In this document: in pieces, positions 42,942-52,319 of the stretch
How positions within the stretch are numbered: position 1 is the first letter of the stretch
Layout of the letters: every line of letters starts with the position of its first letter
NCBI GenBank assembly: GCA_964650945.1
Contig: CAZYXU010000003.1
Location: forward strand, 1 to 64,000
Direction of reading: 5' to 3'
Origin: JAXGPF01 sp964650945
Lineage (GTDB): Bacteria > Verrucomicrobiota > Kiritimatiellia > JAAZAB01
Length of the DNA stretch: 64,000 bases
Program-made: the position numbers and the translations under genes
Notes under the pieces: model-generated
Told to the model about the DNA's origin: nothing
What the model saw: only the letters and a program-made list of their open reading frames with translations
The model's database searches: none

Positions 42942-44084
42942 ATGCCTGCATCAGGGCCCAATCCGGATATGATTGACTGCCGGCGCATGCCGGACGGGAC
43001 GCTGGCGGTGCGGCTCGCCGGCCCTTGGTTATGCGCGGCCGGCCTGCCGGCCGTCGAACCCGTCCGCCGGGCGCTGGCGGCGGGCGGCGCGCGGCGGGTG
43101 GTTTTGGATGGCGCGGCCATCGCCAGGTGGGATAGCGCCCTGCTGGTTTTTACGCGCGCGGTGATCGGGCTCGGCCGGATGGCGGGCGCGCCCGTGGAAA
43201 TCCAAAATATGCCCCGGGGCGCCGCGGAACTGCTGCGCCTCGCGGAGGCCGTGCCCGCCGGCGCCGGCTTGCGCCCGGGGCCGGAACGCGTTGCCTGGCT
43301 GGCGCGGGTGGGGCAATCGGCCGTCCGGTTTTGGACTGACAGCCGGGCGACCCTGGCCTTTCTGGGCGAATCGGTGATGGTTTTTGGACGGCTGCTGCGC
43401 GGGCGCATCCGGTGGCGGCGCCGGGATTTCTGGGTGGTGGTCCAGGATTGCGGGCCGGCGGCGCTGCCGATTGTCACGGTCATCAGCCTGCTGGTCGGCA
43501 CCATCCTGGCTTTCCTGGGCGCGCTGCAACTCAAGCTGTTTGGCGCCGAAATTTACATCGCCGACCTGGTGGGCGTGGGCATGGTGCGCGAAATGGGCTC
43601 GCTGATGACGGGCATCATCATGGCCGGCCGCACCGGGGCCGCCTTTGCCGCGCATCTGGGCACGATGCAGGTCAACGAGGAGATTGACGCGCTGCGGACC
43701 ATGGGGTTTGATCCGATGGAATTTCTGGTGCTGCCGCGGGAATTGGCGCTGATCCTGATGATGCCGCTGCTGGCGACTTACGCGAATTTCGTCGGCATCC
43801 TCGGCGGGGCGCTGGCGGGGGTGCTGCTGTTTGACCTGACTTTTGCGCAGTATTACACGCAGACGGTTAACGCCGTGACCATCCCGGCCGTGGCGTCGGG
43901 CGTGATCAAGAGCTCCGTCTATGGCGTCCTGATCGCCTTTTCAGGCTGCATGCAAGGCATGTTTTGCGGCCGCAGCGCCTCCGCCGTGGGCGCGGCGACG
44001 ACGGCGGCGGTGGTCAATGCGATCGTTTACATCATTGTGGCCGACGCGGTGATTTCCGTGATCTACACCCTGGTGGGATTTTAA
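42942..44084 (+). CDS. mlaE: MlaE-type ABC permease with N-terminal STAS domain
   Basis: A 380-residue protein. Residues 10-105 are a STAS-like domain (VRLAGPWLCAAGLPAVE, WDSALLVFTRAVI), the fold of MlaB. Residues 125-380 are the MlaE permease with five helices and the family signature GAEIYIADLVGVGMVREMGSLMTGIIMAGRTGAA. It moves phospholipid between membranes with MlaF and MlaD. The STAS fusion replaces the separate mlaB of E. coli. The start has no strong Shine-Dalgarno and lies after the long repeat array. Confidence 0.92.
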   Translation: MPASGPNPDMIDCRRMPDGTLAVRLAGPWLCAAGLPAVEPVRRALAAGGARRVVLDGAAIARWDSALLVFTRAVIGLGRMAGAPVEIQNMPRGAAELLRLAEAVPAGAGLRPGPERVAWLARVGQSAVRFWTDSRATLAFLGESVMVFGRLLRGRIRWRRRDFWVVVQDCGPAALPIVTVISLLVGTILAFLGALQLKLFGAEIYIADLVGVGMVREMGSLMTGIIMAGRTGAAFAAHLGTMQVNEEIDALRTMGFDPMEFLVLPRELALILMMPLLATYANFVGILGGALAGVLLFDLTFAQYYTQTVNAVTIPAVASGVIKSSVYGVLIAFSGCMQGMFCGRSASAVGAATTAAVVNAIVYIIVADAVISVIYTLVGF

Positions 44085-44085
44085 C

Positions 44086-44844
44086 ATGGGCGACGCCGGC
44101 ATTCAGATTGAAGTGCAGGGGCTGACGATGGCCTACGGCAGCCGGGTAATCCAGCGCGGCATGGATTTCACCGTCAAGCGGGGCGAGGTGTTCGTGGTCA
44201 TGGGCGGCAGCGGCTGCGGCAAAAGCACCCTGCTGCGCCATATGGTGGGATTGCAGCCGCCGGCCGCCGGCCGGATTTTATACGACGGCGCCAGTTTCTG
44301 GGATGCGGATGAAGCGCAGCGCAGCGCCATCCTGCGCCGGATCGGCATCCTCTACCAGGGCGGCGCGTTGTGGAGTTCGCTGACCCTGGCCGAGAATATC
44401 GCCGTGCCGCTGGAAGCCTATACCCGGCTGACCCCGGCGCAAATCCGCGAACTCGCCGCGTACAAACTGGCGCTGGTGGGGCTGGCCGGATTTGAAGATT
44501 ATTACCCGTCGGAAATCAGCGGCGGCATGCGCAAACGCGCCGGCCTGGCGCGCGCCATGGCCCTGGACCCCGAAATCCTGTTTTGCGACGAGCCTTCGGC
44601 CGGGCTCGACCCGGTCAGCGCGCGGCTGCTGGACGATCTGATCCTGGAGTTGCGCGCGAGCCTGGGCGCGACCTTCGTGGTGGTGACGCACGAACTGGCC
44701 AGCATTTTCGCCATCGGCGGCGACGGCGTATTTTTGGACGCGGAGACCATGTCAATCATCGCCCGGGGCGCGCCGCGCGTCCTGCTGGATTCCTGCCCGG
44801 AAGCCAAGGTGCAGAAATTCCTGCGCCGGGGACCGGCGGCGTGA
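44086..44844 (+). CDS. mlaF: MlaF-type ABC transporter ATPase
   Basis: A 252-residue ATPase. Walker A is GGSGCGKST, the signature is EISGGMRKRAGLARAMA, Walker B is ILFCDEPSAGLD and the H-loop is VVTHE. GGMRKR is typical of MCE-linked ATPases. It begins 1 nt after mlaE. It powers lipid transport through MlaE. The C-terminal tail (after about 215) with SCPEAKVQKFLRR is also typical of MlaF. Confidence 0.95.
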   Translation: MGDAGIQIEVQGLTMAYGSRVIQRGMDFTVKRGEVFVVMGGSGCGKSTLLRHMVGLQPPAAGRILYDGASFWDADEAQRSAILRRIGILYQGGALWSSLTLAENIAVPLEAYTRLTPAQIRELAAYKLALVGLAGFEDYYPSEISGGMRKRAGLARAMALDPEILFCDEPSAGLDPVSARLLDDLILELRASLGATFVVVTHELASIFAIGGDGVFLDAETMSIIARGAPRVLLDSCPEAKVQKFLRRGPAA

Positions 44845-44872
44845 GCGGGCTGCATTTCAAGGAGCGCACAAT

Positions 44873-45826
44873 ATGATCAAGCAACCCAACCCGGCCCTTA
44901 TCGGCGCTTTTGTGCTGGGGGCGGCGGCGCTGGCGGTCATCGGGCTGCTGCTTTTCGGCGGCGGCCGGTTTTTCGACCAGACGTTCGATTGCGTCATGTA
45001 TTTCGACGAAACCATTGACGGCCTGGAGGCCGGCGCGCCGGTGGATTTTCAGGGCGTGCGCATCGGCACGGTCAAGGAAGTGCGGCTGGTCTTCGACCTC
45101 GGCCGGGAAAGCCGGGTGAACCGCCCCGTGATCATGCGCATCGAGAATAGCCGGATCACCACCACCGGCGACCGCCAGGGGTTGCCGGCGGAAGCGGTGC
45201 TGGAACACCTGGTGCGGGAATCCGGGCTGCGCGCGCAACTGGCCATGCAAAGCATCCTGACCGGCAAATTGAAGGTCGAACTGGGGTTTCATCCCGGCAC
45301 GCCCGTGGCGCGGAAGGCCTTGCATCCCTCCGTCTGGGAGATGCCGACGATCGTGTCGCCGCTGCAGCGCCTCAGCGATGAAGTGGCGCGGATGCCGCTG
45401 GCCGACATCGTTTCCGAGACCCACAAGATCATCAAGGGCCTGGCCGAGATTGTCAACTCGACGGATACCCGGAATACCATGCGCAATCTTAACGACACCC
45501 TGGCCAAGCTGCAAACCGTGCTCGGCCGGATGGATGATGAAATCGGGCCGCTGTTCCAGAAATCCGGCGGCGCCATGGATGCGGCCGGCGCCTCGTTGCG
45601 CTCCATGCAGACGGTGCTGGGCAAGCTGGAACAGCAGCTTGATCCGTTGTTGCAGTCGCTGCAGGCCTCCGCGGACAATGCCAACCGCCTGCTGGACGAC
45701 CAGTCGCCGTGGCGGTATGAAATGCAGCGCCTGGCCAGGGAATTGTCCGAGACCAGCCGGTCGGTGCGCTGGCTGGCCGACTACCTGGAACGGCATCCCG
45801 AGGCTTTGTTGCGCGGCAAGCATTAA
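44873..45826 (+). CDS. mlaD: MCE domain substrate-binding protein, MlaD/PqiB-like
   Basis: A 317-residue protein with one N-terminal membrane helix (about 11-28) and a single MCE domain (about 35-125: YFDETIDGLEAGAPVDFQGVRIGTVKEV). A helical coiled tail (190-317) follows. It forms a hexameric periplasmic ring that binds phospholipid. AAGGAG precedes ATG 44873. The long helical tail makes it closer to PqiB/LetB-like or actinobacterial MCE proteins than to short E. coli MlaD. Confidence 0.92.
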   Translation: MIKQPNPALIGAFVLGAAALAVIGLLLFGGGRFFDQTFDCVMYFDETIDGLEAGAPVDFQGVRIGTVKEVRLVFDLGRESRVNRPVIMRIENSRITTTGDRQGLPAEAVLEHLVRESGLRAQLAMQSILTGKLKVELGFHPGTPVARKALHPSVWEMPTIVSPLQRLSDEVARMPLADIVSETHKIIKGLAEIVNSTDTRNTMRNLNDTLAKLQTVLGRMDDEIGPLFQKSGGAMDAAGASLRSMQTVLGKLEQQLDPLLQSLQASADNANRLLDDQSPWRYEMQRLARELSETSRSVRWLADYLERHPEALLRGKH

Positions 45827-45868
45827 AACCAATGCCGGATTAGATCGAACTGACGATGGGAGGAGTAT

Positions 45869-46507
45869 ATGCTGATTTCGAACGTTACACGCTGGCTGCC
45901 GTCCGCCTTCATGGCGGCCGGATGCGTCTGGCTTGCCGGTTGCGCCACCAGCCGCGAGCCGCAATATTTTTTGCTGTCAGACGGCGCCCCGCCGCCCGCT
46001 GCCGGCGTCATGCATTTGCCGGAGCCGGCGCGCGTCATCCAGCTTTCGCCCATCCGGCTGCCGGCCTATCTCGATCGGCCCCAGATTGTCACCCGGCCGG
46101 CGCCATGGCAGATTCAAACCAGCGATTTCCACCGGTGGGGGATGCCGCTCGACGGCGCGGTGACGGATCTCCTGGCCGCCGTGCTGGCGGGAGCATTGCC
46201 CGCGGCGGCGGTGGCAACCGCGCCGCCGCCCGCCGCCCCGCCCGCCGGCCGCCGCCCCGCGGCCTGCCGGGTGCGGGTGGAGATTGACCGCCTGGACGGC
46301 GCCCTGGGCGGCGAGGTTGTCCTGGCGGCGCGCTGGACGGTGACGGCGGAACCGGGGGCGCCGGGGGCTGAGGCGCCGGCGCTGCGGCGCGCGGCGCATT
46401 GCCGCCAGCCGACGTCCGGCCCGGGTTATGACGCCTACGTCCAGGCCATCGGTGCGGCGGTGGCGCGGTTGGGCCAAGAGCTTGCCGCCAGTCTCAGTGA
46501 GCCTTAA
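45869..46507 (+). CDS. ABC-type transport auxiliary lipoprotein, PqiC family
   Basis: A 212-residue lipoprotein with LAGC (Cys25) followed by SREPQYFLLSDG, the PqiC/DUF330 opening. VIQLSPIRLPAYLDRPQIVTR and FHRWGMPLDGAVTDLLAA are family blocks. PqiC-like proteins anchor the MCE bridge at the outer membrane. GGAGG precedes ATG 45869. It is the last gene of the mla run, and overlaps the convergent kinase by 4 nt. Confidence 0.9.
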   Translation: MLISNVTRWLPSAFMAAGCVWLAGCATSREPQYFLLSDGAPPPAAGVMHLPEPARVIQLSPIRLPAYLDRPQIVTRPAPWQIQTSDFHRWGMPLDGAVTDLLAAVLAGALPAAAVATAPPPAAPPAGRRPAACRVRVEIDRLDGALGGEVVLAARWTVTAEPGAPGAEAPALRRAAHCRQPTSGPGYDAYVQAIGAAVARLGQELAASLSEP

Positions 46508-48897
46508 AGCTTGAACCTGATCCGGAAAACCGTGCCGGCCGCGCGGTCCACCTCAATGGCGCCCTGAAGCTGCTTTTGCGCCAGCATGCTCACCAGCCGC
46601 AAGCCGAGGGTGGGGCTGGCGCTCCAGTCCATGCCGGCGGGCAAACCACATCCGTTGTCGGCGACGGTCAGCAGGCATTCCCCGTTGGCTTGCGCGGCTT
46701 GCACCTTGATGACCGGCGGCGGGGCGCCGGGTGGGCGCGCGGCGCCGGCCGGGAAAGCGTGCTTGAAGGCGTTGGTGACCAGTTCGTTGACTATCAGCCC
46801 GCAGGGCACGGCGGTATCCAGGCTGACCGTAATCTCCCCCGCATCCACCAGGATTTGCACGCCGTCGCGGATGGCAAAGGATTCCCGCAACGACGCCGCC
46901 AGGCTTTGGAAATATTCCTGCAACTTGATTTTGCTCAAGTTTTCGGATTGATACAGCATTTCATGCAGGATGGCGATGGCGCGGATGCGGCGGCCCAGTT
47001 CCGGCAGCAGGGCGGCGTCCGGCAGCCGGCCCGGCGCGTGTTGCTGTAAATTAATCAGCCCGACAATCACCGCCAGGTTGTTTTTAACGCGGTGATGCAC
47101 TTCGCGCAGCAGCACCTCTTTCTCCGCCAGCAGCTCCTTCAGAATCCGGGCGTTTTCCCGCAGGGCGAGTTCCTGCTTCTTGGGCGCGGTGATATCCCAG
47201 AAAAATGCGGCAAAACGGTTTTGCCCGACCTGGCAGGCGCTCACCTGGTAATGGCGCTGGGACGGTTCGAAAAATATCTCGAAGGCGGCGGGTTCGCCGG
47301 TGAGCGCCACCTTGCCGTAGGTGGCGATCAGGTGGGTCTTTTCAATCCCGGGGTGGATTTGGGTAACGCGTTTGCCCAGCACATCCTTGAGCTTCAACCC
47401 CGTATGCGTTTCAAAGGCCGGGTTGGCCTTCAGGAAAATGTAATCCGCCGGGCGCCCTTGCGCGTCCAGGACGATTTCGTGGATGGCAATGGCCGAGAGG
47501 GAGTTGGTGAATAATTCGCGGAGTTGCCGCTCGCTGTCCCGCAATTCCCTTTCCAGGCGGTATTGCGCGGTGATGTCGCGGAACACCAGCACGACGCCGA
47601 AGATATCGCCGTTGGCGTCCTGAATCGGGGCGGCGCTGTCGGCAATTTGATATTCGGCGCCATGCCGGCCGATGAGGGTGGTGTGATTGGCCAGGCCGAC
47701 AATCTTGCCGTCCTTCAGCACTTTGGCCACGGGGTCGGGCATGGCCGCGCGGGTCTGGGCGTTGACGATTTTAATGATTTCCCCCAATGGTCGCCCTTCG
47801 GCCTCCGCCAGCGTCCAGCCGGTGAGGCGCTGGGCCACCAGGTTCATGCGCGCAACCTGTCCGGCGGCGTTGGTGGCGATGACCGCGTCCCCGATGGATT
47901 CCAGCGTGATCCGCAGGTGTTCCTCGCGGTGATGCAGGGCCTGCTCCGCCGCCTGGCGCTGCGTCAGTTCGACGCGCAGGCCGGCCGTGGCCGCCGCGAT
48001 GCGGCGGCGCAGGGTATGCGCCCAGGCCAGGATGGCCAGCAGCAGCAGGCCGATGGGCGCGAGAAAAATCAGCAGGTAGCGGGCCGCTTCGCCGATCGCG
48101 CCGCGGCGGGTGTAGCCGCCGAACCACCGGTCGTGGATTTGCTGGTAACGCCCGCTGGCGCGCAGCAGCAGCAGACCCTCGTCCAGCCGGGCCAGCAGGC
48201 TTTCACCGCCCTTGCGGCCGGCAAAACAATAATCGGTCTGATGGATGGCCGGACCCGCCGGACGCAGGCCGTCCAAGCCATGCTTGTTGATCAGGTACAG
48301 CGCCGGCAATTTGGCCAGCAGCGCGCAATCGTGCCGGCCGTCCGCCAGCAGGCGCAGCGCGTCAATCGGATCGTTGACGGCGATGATATTCAGCGACAGG
48401 CTTTGCCCCAGCAGAAAATCGTGCATGATGTCGCCCTGCTGGACAATCACCTCGCGGCCTTTCAGGTCTTCAAGGCCCTTGATGGGTGAATCGCGGCGGG
48501 TGAAAATCGCGTGGGCCACGCTGATGAACGGGGCGGAAAAAATGAATTTCCGGCTGCGTTCGGCGGAATAATACATGCCGATCATCACGTCGGCCTCGCC
48601 GTCTTCCAGGCGGCGGAGCGCCGCGGTCCACGTGTCCAGCCGGATGCTGGGGCGGATATCCATCACCTCACAGACTTCGCGAAACAAGTCCACGTTGAAG
48701 CCGGTGGGCTGGCCCTGGTCGTCCAAAAATTCGTAGGGCGGGTAATTGTGGTCGCTGGCCGCGCGGATGTTTTCCGCGGCGTCCGCGCGGGCCGCCAGGG
48801 CCAGCAGCGCCATCCCGGCGATGGCCCGCCAAAGCGGCGGGCGCCCCCGGCGGGCATGGCGGATAGTCCGGTCGGTATTGAACTTTACCAGACGCAT
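46504..48897 (-). CDS. Histidine kinase with periplasmic solute-binding sensor and two PAS domains
   Basis: A 797-residue membrane kinase. Residues 42-262 form a family 3 solute-binding domain (HNYPPYEFLDDQGQPTGFNVDLFREV), placed in the periplasm by a signal anchor. A helix at 274-294 leads to PAS domains at about 325-445 and 458-572. The HisKA_2 phospho-acceptor is H601 in LREVHHRVKNNLAV. A HATPase_c domain ends the protein, with DNGCGLPAG. It probably senses an amino acid or other small ligand. No partner response regulator is next to it; the NtrC-type gene at 50410 is the nearest. Confidence 0.9.
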   Translation of the reverse strand: MRLVKFNTDRTIRHARRGRPPLWRAIAGMALLALAARADAAENIRAASDHNYPPYEFLDDQGQPTGFNVDLFREVCEVMDIRPSIRLDTWTAALRRLEDGEADVMIGMYYSAERSRKFIFSAPFISVAHAIFTRRDSPIKGLEDLKGREVIVQQGDIMHDFLLGQSLSLNIIAVNDPIDALRLLADGRHDCALLAKLPALYLINKHGLDGLRPAGPAIHQTDYCFAGRKGGESLLARLDEGLLLLRASGRYQQIHDRWFGGYTRRGAIGEAARYLLIFLAPIGLLLLAILAWAHTLRRRIAAATAGLRVELTQRQAAEQALHHREEHLRITLESIGDAVIATNAAGQVARMNLVAQRLTGWTLAEAEGRPLGEIIKIVNAQTRAAMPDPVAKVLKDGKIVGLANHTTLIGRHGAEYQIADSAAPIQDANGDIFGVVLVFRDITAQYRLERELRDSERQLRELFTNSLSAIAIHEIVLDAQGRPADYIFLKANPAFETHTGLKLKDVLGKRVTQIHPGIEKTHLIATYGKVALTGEPAAFEIFFEPSQRHYQVSACQVGQNRFAAFFWDITAPKKQELALRENARILKELLAEKEVLLREVHHRVKNNLAVIVGLINLQQHAPGRLPDAALLPELGRRIRAIAILHEMLYQSENLSKIKLQEYFQSLAASLRESFAIRDGVQILVDAGEITVSLDTAVPCGLIVNELVTNAFKHAFPAGAARPPGAPPPVIKVQAAQANGECLLTVADNGCGLPAGMDWSASPTLGLRLVSMLAQKQLQGAIEVDRAAGTVFRIRFKL

Positions 48898-48959
48898 GGG
48901 CTTAACCTTGTGAGTTTAAGGAGCCAGTCCGCGCCTAATCAAACCGTACTGCATACCGA

Positions 48960-48988
48960 AGGATAATGCCGGAAGGGAACGGTGTCAA
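48960..48988 (-). promoter_or_regulatory. Sigma-70-type promoter of the histidine kinase gene
   Basis: On the minus strand, TTGACA at 48983-48988 and TATCCT at 48960-48965 with 17 bp between. It gives a leader of about 55 nt to the ATG at 48897. This separates the kinase from the M48 gene that ends at 49008. Confidence 0.65.
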
Positions 48989-49007
48989 ATGCAAAATCCG
49001 CCGTGGA

Positions 49008-50345
49008 TCAGCCGGCTTTGCCGGCCGGGCGGATGTAACCCCATTCCACCAGGCGTTGATAGGCATGCTGGGCCTGCTCGCCTTCCGAGGCCTGCTGCAG
49101 AAATTCCTGGTAGCAGCGGGCGGCTTCGGCCTTGCGCCCCATGTTTTCCAGGGCGAATCCGCGGAAAAACGAATTTAACGGGTTGCCGGGGAGCAGGCTG
49201 TTATAACGGGTGAAATTTTCCAGGGCCGCGGCGTACCGGCGGTTGCCCAGACAGGCCAGGCCGGCAATGTGCCAGGCCTGGGCTTCGCGCGGATAAATTT
49301 GACGCGCTTCCTCGGCCAGCGACTGGGCATCGGCGGGACGTTGCTGCGCCAGGCGGCATTTGGCCAGCATCAGCAAGGCGGTGTAATCGCCCGGGGCCAG
49401 GCGCCGGGCGGCTTCCAGTTGCGGCGCGGCCTGGTCGGGTTTGCCTTGGGCCAGCGCGAGGTCGCCGTTCTGCATCATTTGAATGGCTTCCTTTTGCGCG
49501 CGGATGGCGGCGGTCAGGTCGAGATAACGCTCGCGGTTTTCCGGCTGCGCCCGCCGGTCGCGGTATTGGGCTTCCACCAGTTCCGACGCGGTCCGGTAGC
49601 GTTCCTCGCTCATCGGGTGGGTGGCGAACATGAGTTCAATCAGGCCGGGCTTGCTCTTGGAGAGTTGGCGCAGGAGGTCCATCAGGGCGATGCAGCCGTT
49701 GGGATTGTAGCCCGCGCGCGTCATGTATTCCAGCCCCAGGGCGTCGGCCTGGCGCTCGTCATCCCGGCTGTAGCGCGCCAGCCACGCGCCGCCGGCCACC
49801 ATGCCGACGCCGGCGGCGATGTTGGCGTATTCCTCGTGCTGGGATTGCACGTAGGTGTTGACGCCCGCCATCACCATCCCGGCCAGCATGCTGCGGGTGA
49901 GGTTGCTGCCCGTATGGCGGGAGCAGACGTGGCCGATCTCATGGCCCAGCACGGCCGCCAGCTCGTCCTCGCTCTCCATGGCCAGCAGCATGCCGCGCGT
50001 GACCGCCATGGTGCCGGCCGGAAATGTGTAGGCGTTGACGTAGGTGGCATTGACCCCCTGGCAGGCGTAGGGCCGGCCGGGGCGGTGGGAATGCGCGGCC
50101 AGTTTTTTGCAGACTTGCGCCAGATAAGCGTTCAGGGCGGCATCCTGGCTGATGCCGTAATCGGCCGAGAATTGGTGCGGAGCGTTTTGCCGGTCAATGT
50201 CAATTTCGCCGGATTCGGACAACAGCATCAGTTGCTTGCGGCCGGTGACGGGGTTGGTGGCGCAGCCGGCGCAGAACCCGGCCAGGGCGCCGGCAGAGAC
50301 GGCGATAAAATCGCGGCGGCCGATTGTTTTTGGACGCAACAACAT
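49008..50345 (-). CDS. M48 family metallopeptidase with TPR-like repeats
   Basis: A 445-residue lipoprotein-like peptidase. It begins with twin arginine (R10-R11-DF) and ends the signal in AGC (Cys28). The catalytic HEIGH is H135-E136-xx-H139, with the third zinc ligand in DERQADALGLEYM. Residues 290-440 are TPR-like helical pairs. This is the BepA/YfgC layout, a periplasmic protease and chaperone for outer-membrane assembly. It is divergent from the NtrC-type gene over 64 bp. Confidence 0.88.
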   Translation of the reverse strand: MLLRPKTIGRRDFIAVSAGALAGFCAGCATNPVTGRKQLMLLSESGEIDIDRQNAPHQFSADYGISQDAALNAYLAQVCKKLAAHSHRPGRPYACQGVNATYVNAYTFPAGTMAVTRGMLLAMESEDELAAVLGHEIGHVCSRHTGSNLTRSMLAGMVMAGVNTYVQSQHEEYANIAAGVGMVAGGAWLARYSRDDERQADALGLEYMTRAGYNPNGCIALMDLLRQLSKSKPGLIELMFATHPMSEERYRTASELVEAQYRDRRAQPENRERYLDLTAAIRAQKEAIQMMQNGDLALAQGKPDQAAPQLEAARRLAPGDYTALLMLAKCRLAQQRPADAQSLAEEARQIYPREAQAWHIAGLACLGNRRYAAALENFTRYNSLLPGNPLNSFFRGFALENMGRKAEAARCYQEFLQQASEGEQAQHAYQRLVEWGYIRPAGKAG

Positions 50346-50409
50346 CTTGGCTTTTCCCCCGCGTTCTGCTAAATTCAGACGACATACCCATAGCACAATT
50401 GCCGCTTGA

Positions 50410-51762
50410 ATGCAAACCGCTTTTAACATCCTGGTCATCGAGGACGATCCCGACGGCCGGCAGTCGGTCACCGATGCGCTGGAGTCCGCCGGGCACCAGG
50501 TTGCCGCCGCCGCCGCCGGCGCCGCCGGCCTGGCCGCGCTCGCCGCCGGCCGGTTTGACCTGGTCCTTTCGGATGTGCGCCTGCCGGATTTGGACGGGCT
50601 GGAGGTGCTCGCGCGCATCCGCCAGCGCGATGCGGCCATCCCGGTGCTGCTGATGACGGCCTACGGCTCGGTGGCCACCGCCGTTGCCGCCCTGCAGGCG
50701 GGCGCGTATGACTACATTCTGAAACCGCTGGACCTGGCGGATTTGCAGGCCAAGGTGGCGCGGGCGGGGGAGACCGTCCGCCTGCGCGCGGAAGTCGGCC
50801 GGCTGCAGGCGGCCTTGTCCGCCCGCAATGGTGCGCGGCCGCTGGTGTTCGCCTCCGACCGGATGCGGGCGGTATTGGAACGGGTGCGGGCCGTGGCCTC
50901 CACGCGGGCGACGGTTTTGATTGTCGGCGAAAGCGGGGTGGGCAAGGAGTTGATCGCGCGCGAATTGCACTTTGGCGGCGCGCGCGCGGCCGCGCCCTTC
51001 GTGGCGGTCAATTGCGGCGCGCTGTCGGAGTCGCTGCTGGAGTCGGAATTGTTCGGCCATGAAAAGGGCGCCTTCACCGGGGCGGCGGAACGGCATCCCG
51101 GGGCGTTTGAGCGCGCGCAGGACGGCACGTTGTTCCTGGATGAAATCGGCATCGCGCCCCCGCGCGTGCAGGAGCGCCTCTTGCGGGTGCTGGAGGAAAA
51201 GGAAATCACGCGGCTGGGCGGCCGGCAGACCGTGCCGCTGGATGTGCGGATTATCGCGGCTTCCAACCAGGATTTGCACGTGCTGGCGGCGGAGCGGCAA
51301 TTCCGGCGCGACCTGCTCTACCGCTTGCAGGTGGTGACCATTGCCGTGCCCCCCTTGCGGGAGCGGCCGGCGGACGTGCGGCCGCTGGCCGACCATTTCA
51401 TCGCCATGGCCTGCGCGGAGCATGGCCGGCATCTCGAGGGCGCGGCGCCGGATTATTACGCGCGGCTGGAGCAATACGCCTGGCCGGGCAACGTCCGCGA
51501 ATTAAAACATGCGGTGGAGGCTTCCGTGCTGATGGCCGCGACCCCGCGGCTGACGGGCGCCGACCTGCAACTGGGCGCCGCCGCGCCGCCGGCCGCGGCG
51601 CCCCCCATTCCCCCCGGCCTGACGCTGGCGGAAATCGAGCGCGTGGCATTGTTGCAGGCCCTGCGACGGCACCAGGGCAGCCGCGTGGCGGCGGCGGCGG
51701 AATTAGGGGTCGCCGTCCGCACGATCCAGCGAAAAATCCGGGACTACGCCCTGCCGTTTTAG
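50410..51762 (+). CDS. Sigma-54-dependent response regulator, NtrC family
   Basis: A 450-residue protein with a receiver domain (1-118, phospho-acceptor D55 in LSDVRLPD), an AAA+ sigma-54 activator domain (about 140-365) and a Fis-type HTH (about 405-448). Walker A is GESGVGKE and the sigma-54 contact loop is GAFTGA. The ATG at 50410 has a poor Shine-Dalgarno sequence. It could be the partner of the histidine kinase at 46504, but they are not adjacent. It converges on mntP with a 4-nt overlap. Confidence 0.93.
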   Translation: MQTAFNILVIEDDPDGRQSVTDALESAGHQVAAAAAGAAGLAALAAGRFDLVLSDVRLPDLDGLEVLARIRQRDAAIPVLLMTAYGSVATAVAALQAGAYDYILKPLDLADLQAKVARAGETVRLRAEVGRLQAALSARNGARPLVFASDRMRAVLERVRAVASTRATVLIVGESGVGKELIARELHFGGARAAAPFVAVNCGALSESLLESELFGHEKGAFTGAAERHPGAFERAQDGTLFLDEIGIAPPRVQERLLRVLEEKEITRLGGRQTVPLDVRIIAASNQDLHVLAAERQFRRDLLYRLQVVTIAVPPLRERPADVRPLADHFIAMACAEHGRHLEGAAPDYYARLEQYAWPGNVRELKHAVEASVLMAATPRLTGADLQLGAAAPPAAAPPIPPGLTLAEIERVALLQALRRHQGSRVAAAAELGVAVRTIQRKIRDYALPF

Positions 51763-52319
51763 GAAAGATGCTGCCAGAGGATGCGCGCGCCGATGCCGAT
51801 CAGGACCAGCCCGCCGGCGATTTCAATCTTGTTTTCGAAGCAATGCCCGAACCGCTCGCCGATGAACACCCCGGCCAGCGACATGGCGAAGGTGATGGCG
51901 CCGATCACCAGCGCCGGCGCGATAATCGCCACCCGCAGCATGGAGAGGCTGAACCCGACCGCCAGGGCGTCAATACTGGTGGCCACCGCGAGCGTCAGCA
52001 GCAACTGCATACCCAGCGGCCGGTGGCGGTGTTCGGCCTTTTCCAGCGCGAACGCTTCGTAAATCATTTTTCCGCCGATGAACGTCAACAAGCCGAAGGC
52101 GATCCAGTGGTCCACGGCGGCGACCGCATCCCGCACGCCGCGCCCGCCGAGCCAGCCCAGGATGGGCATGAGCATCTGGGCCAGGCCGAAACAGGCGGCG
52201 ATGCGCAGGGCATAGCCGATGCGCAGGGTCCGCCGGACGGCGCAGCCGCTGGCGATGGCGACGGCGAAAGCATCCAGGGACAAGCCCAGGGAGATGGCGA
52301 TGAGTTCGAAAACCTTCAT
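51759..52319 (-). CDS. mntP: Manganese efflux pump MntP
   Basis: A 186-residue membrane protein with six helices. The family motifs ISLGLSLDAFAVAIASG and ATSIDALAVGFSLSML contain the aspartates that define the DUF204/MntP fold. It exports manganese to relieve toxicity. It overlaps thrC by 4 nt and is therefore transcribed with it. No manganese riboswitch is visible; the gene begins inside the thrC end. Confidence 0.92.
   Translation of the reverse strand: MKVFELIAISLGLSLDAFAVAIASGCAVRRTLRIGYALRIAACFGLAQMLMPILGWLGGRGVRDAVAAVDHWIAFGLLTFIGGKMIYEAFALEKAEHRHRPLGMQLLLTLAVATSIDALAVGFSLSMLRVAIIAPALVIGAITFAMSLAGVFIGERFGHCFENKIEIAGGLVLIGIGARILWQHLS

Noticed and set aside
51759..52319. Manganese (yybP-ykoY) riboswitch before mntP
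   Set aside because: mntP begins inside the end of thrC with a 4-nt overlap, leaving no leader for such an element.
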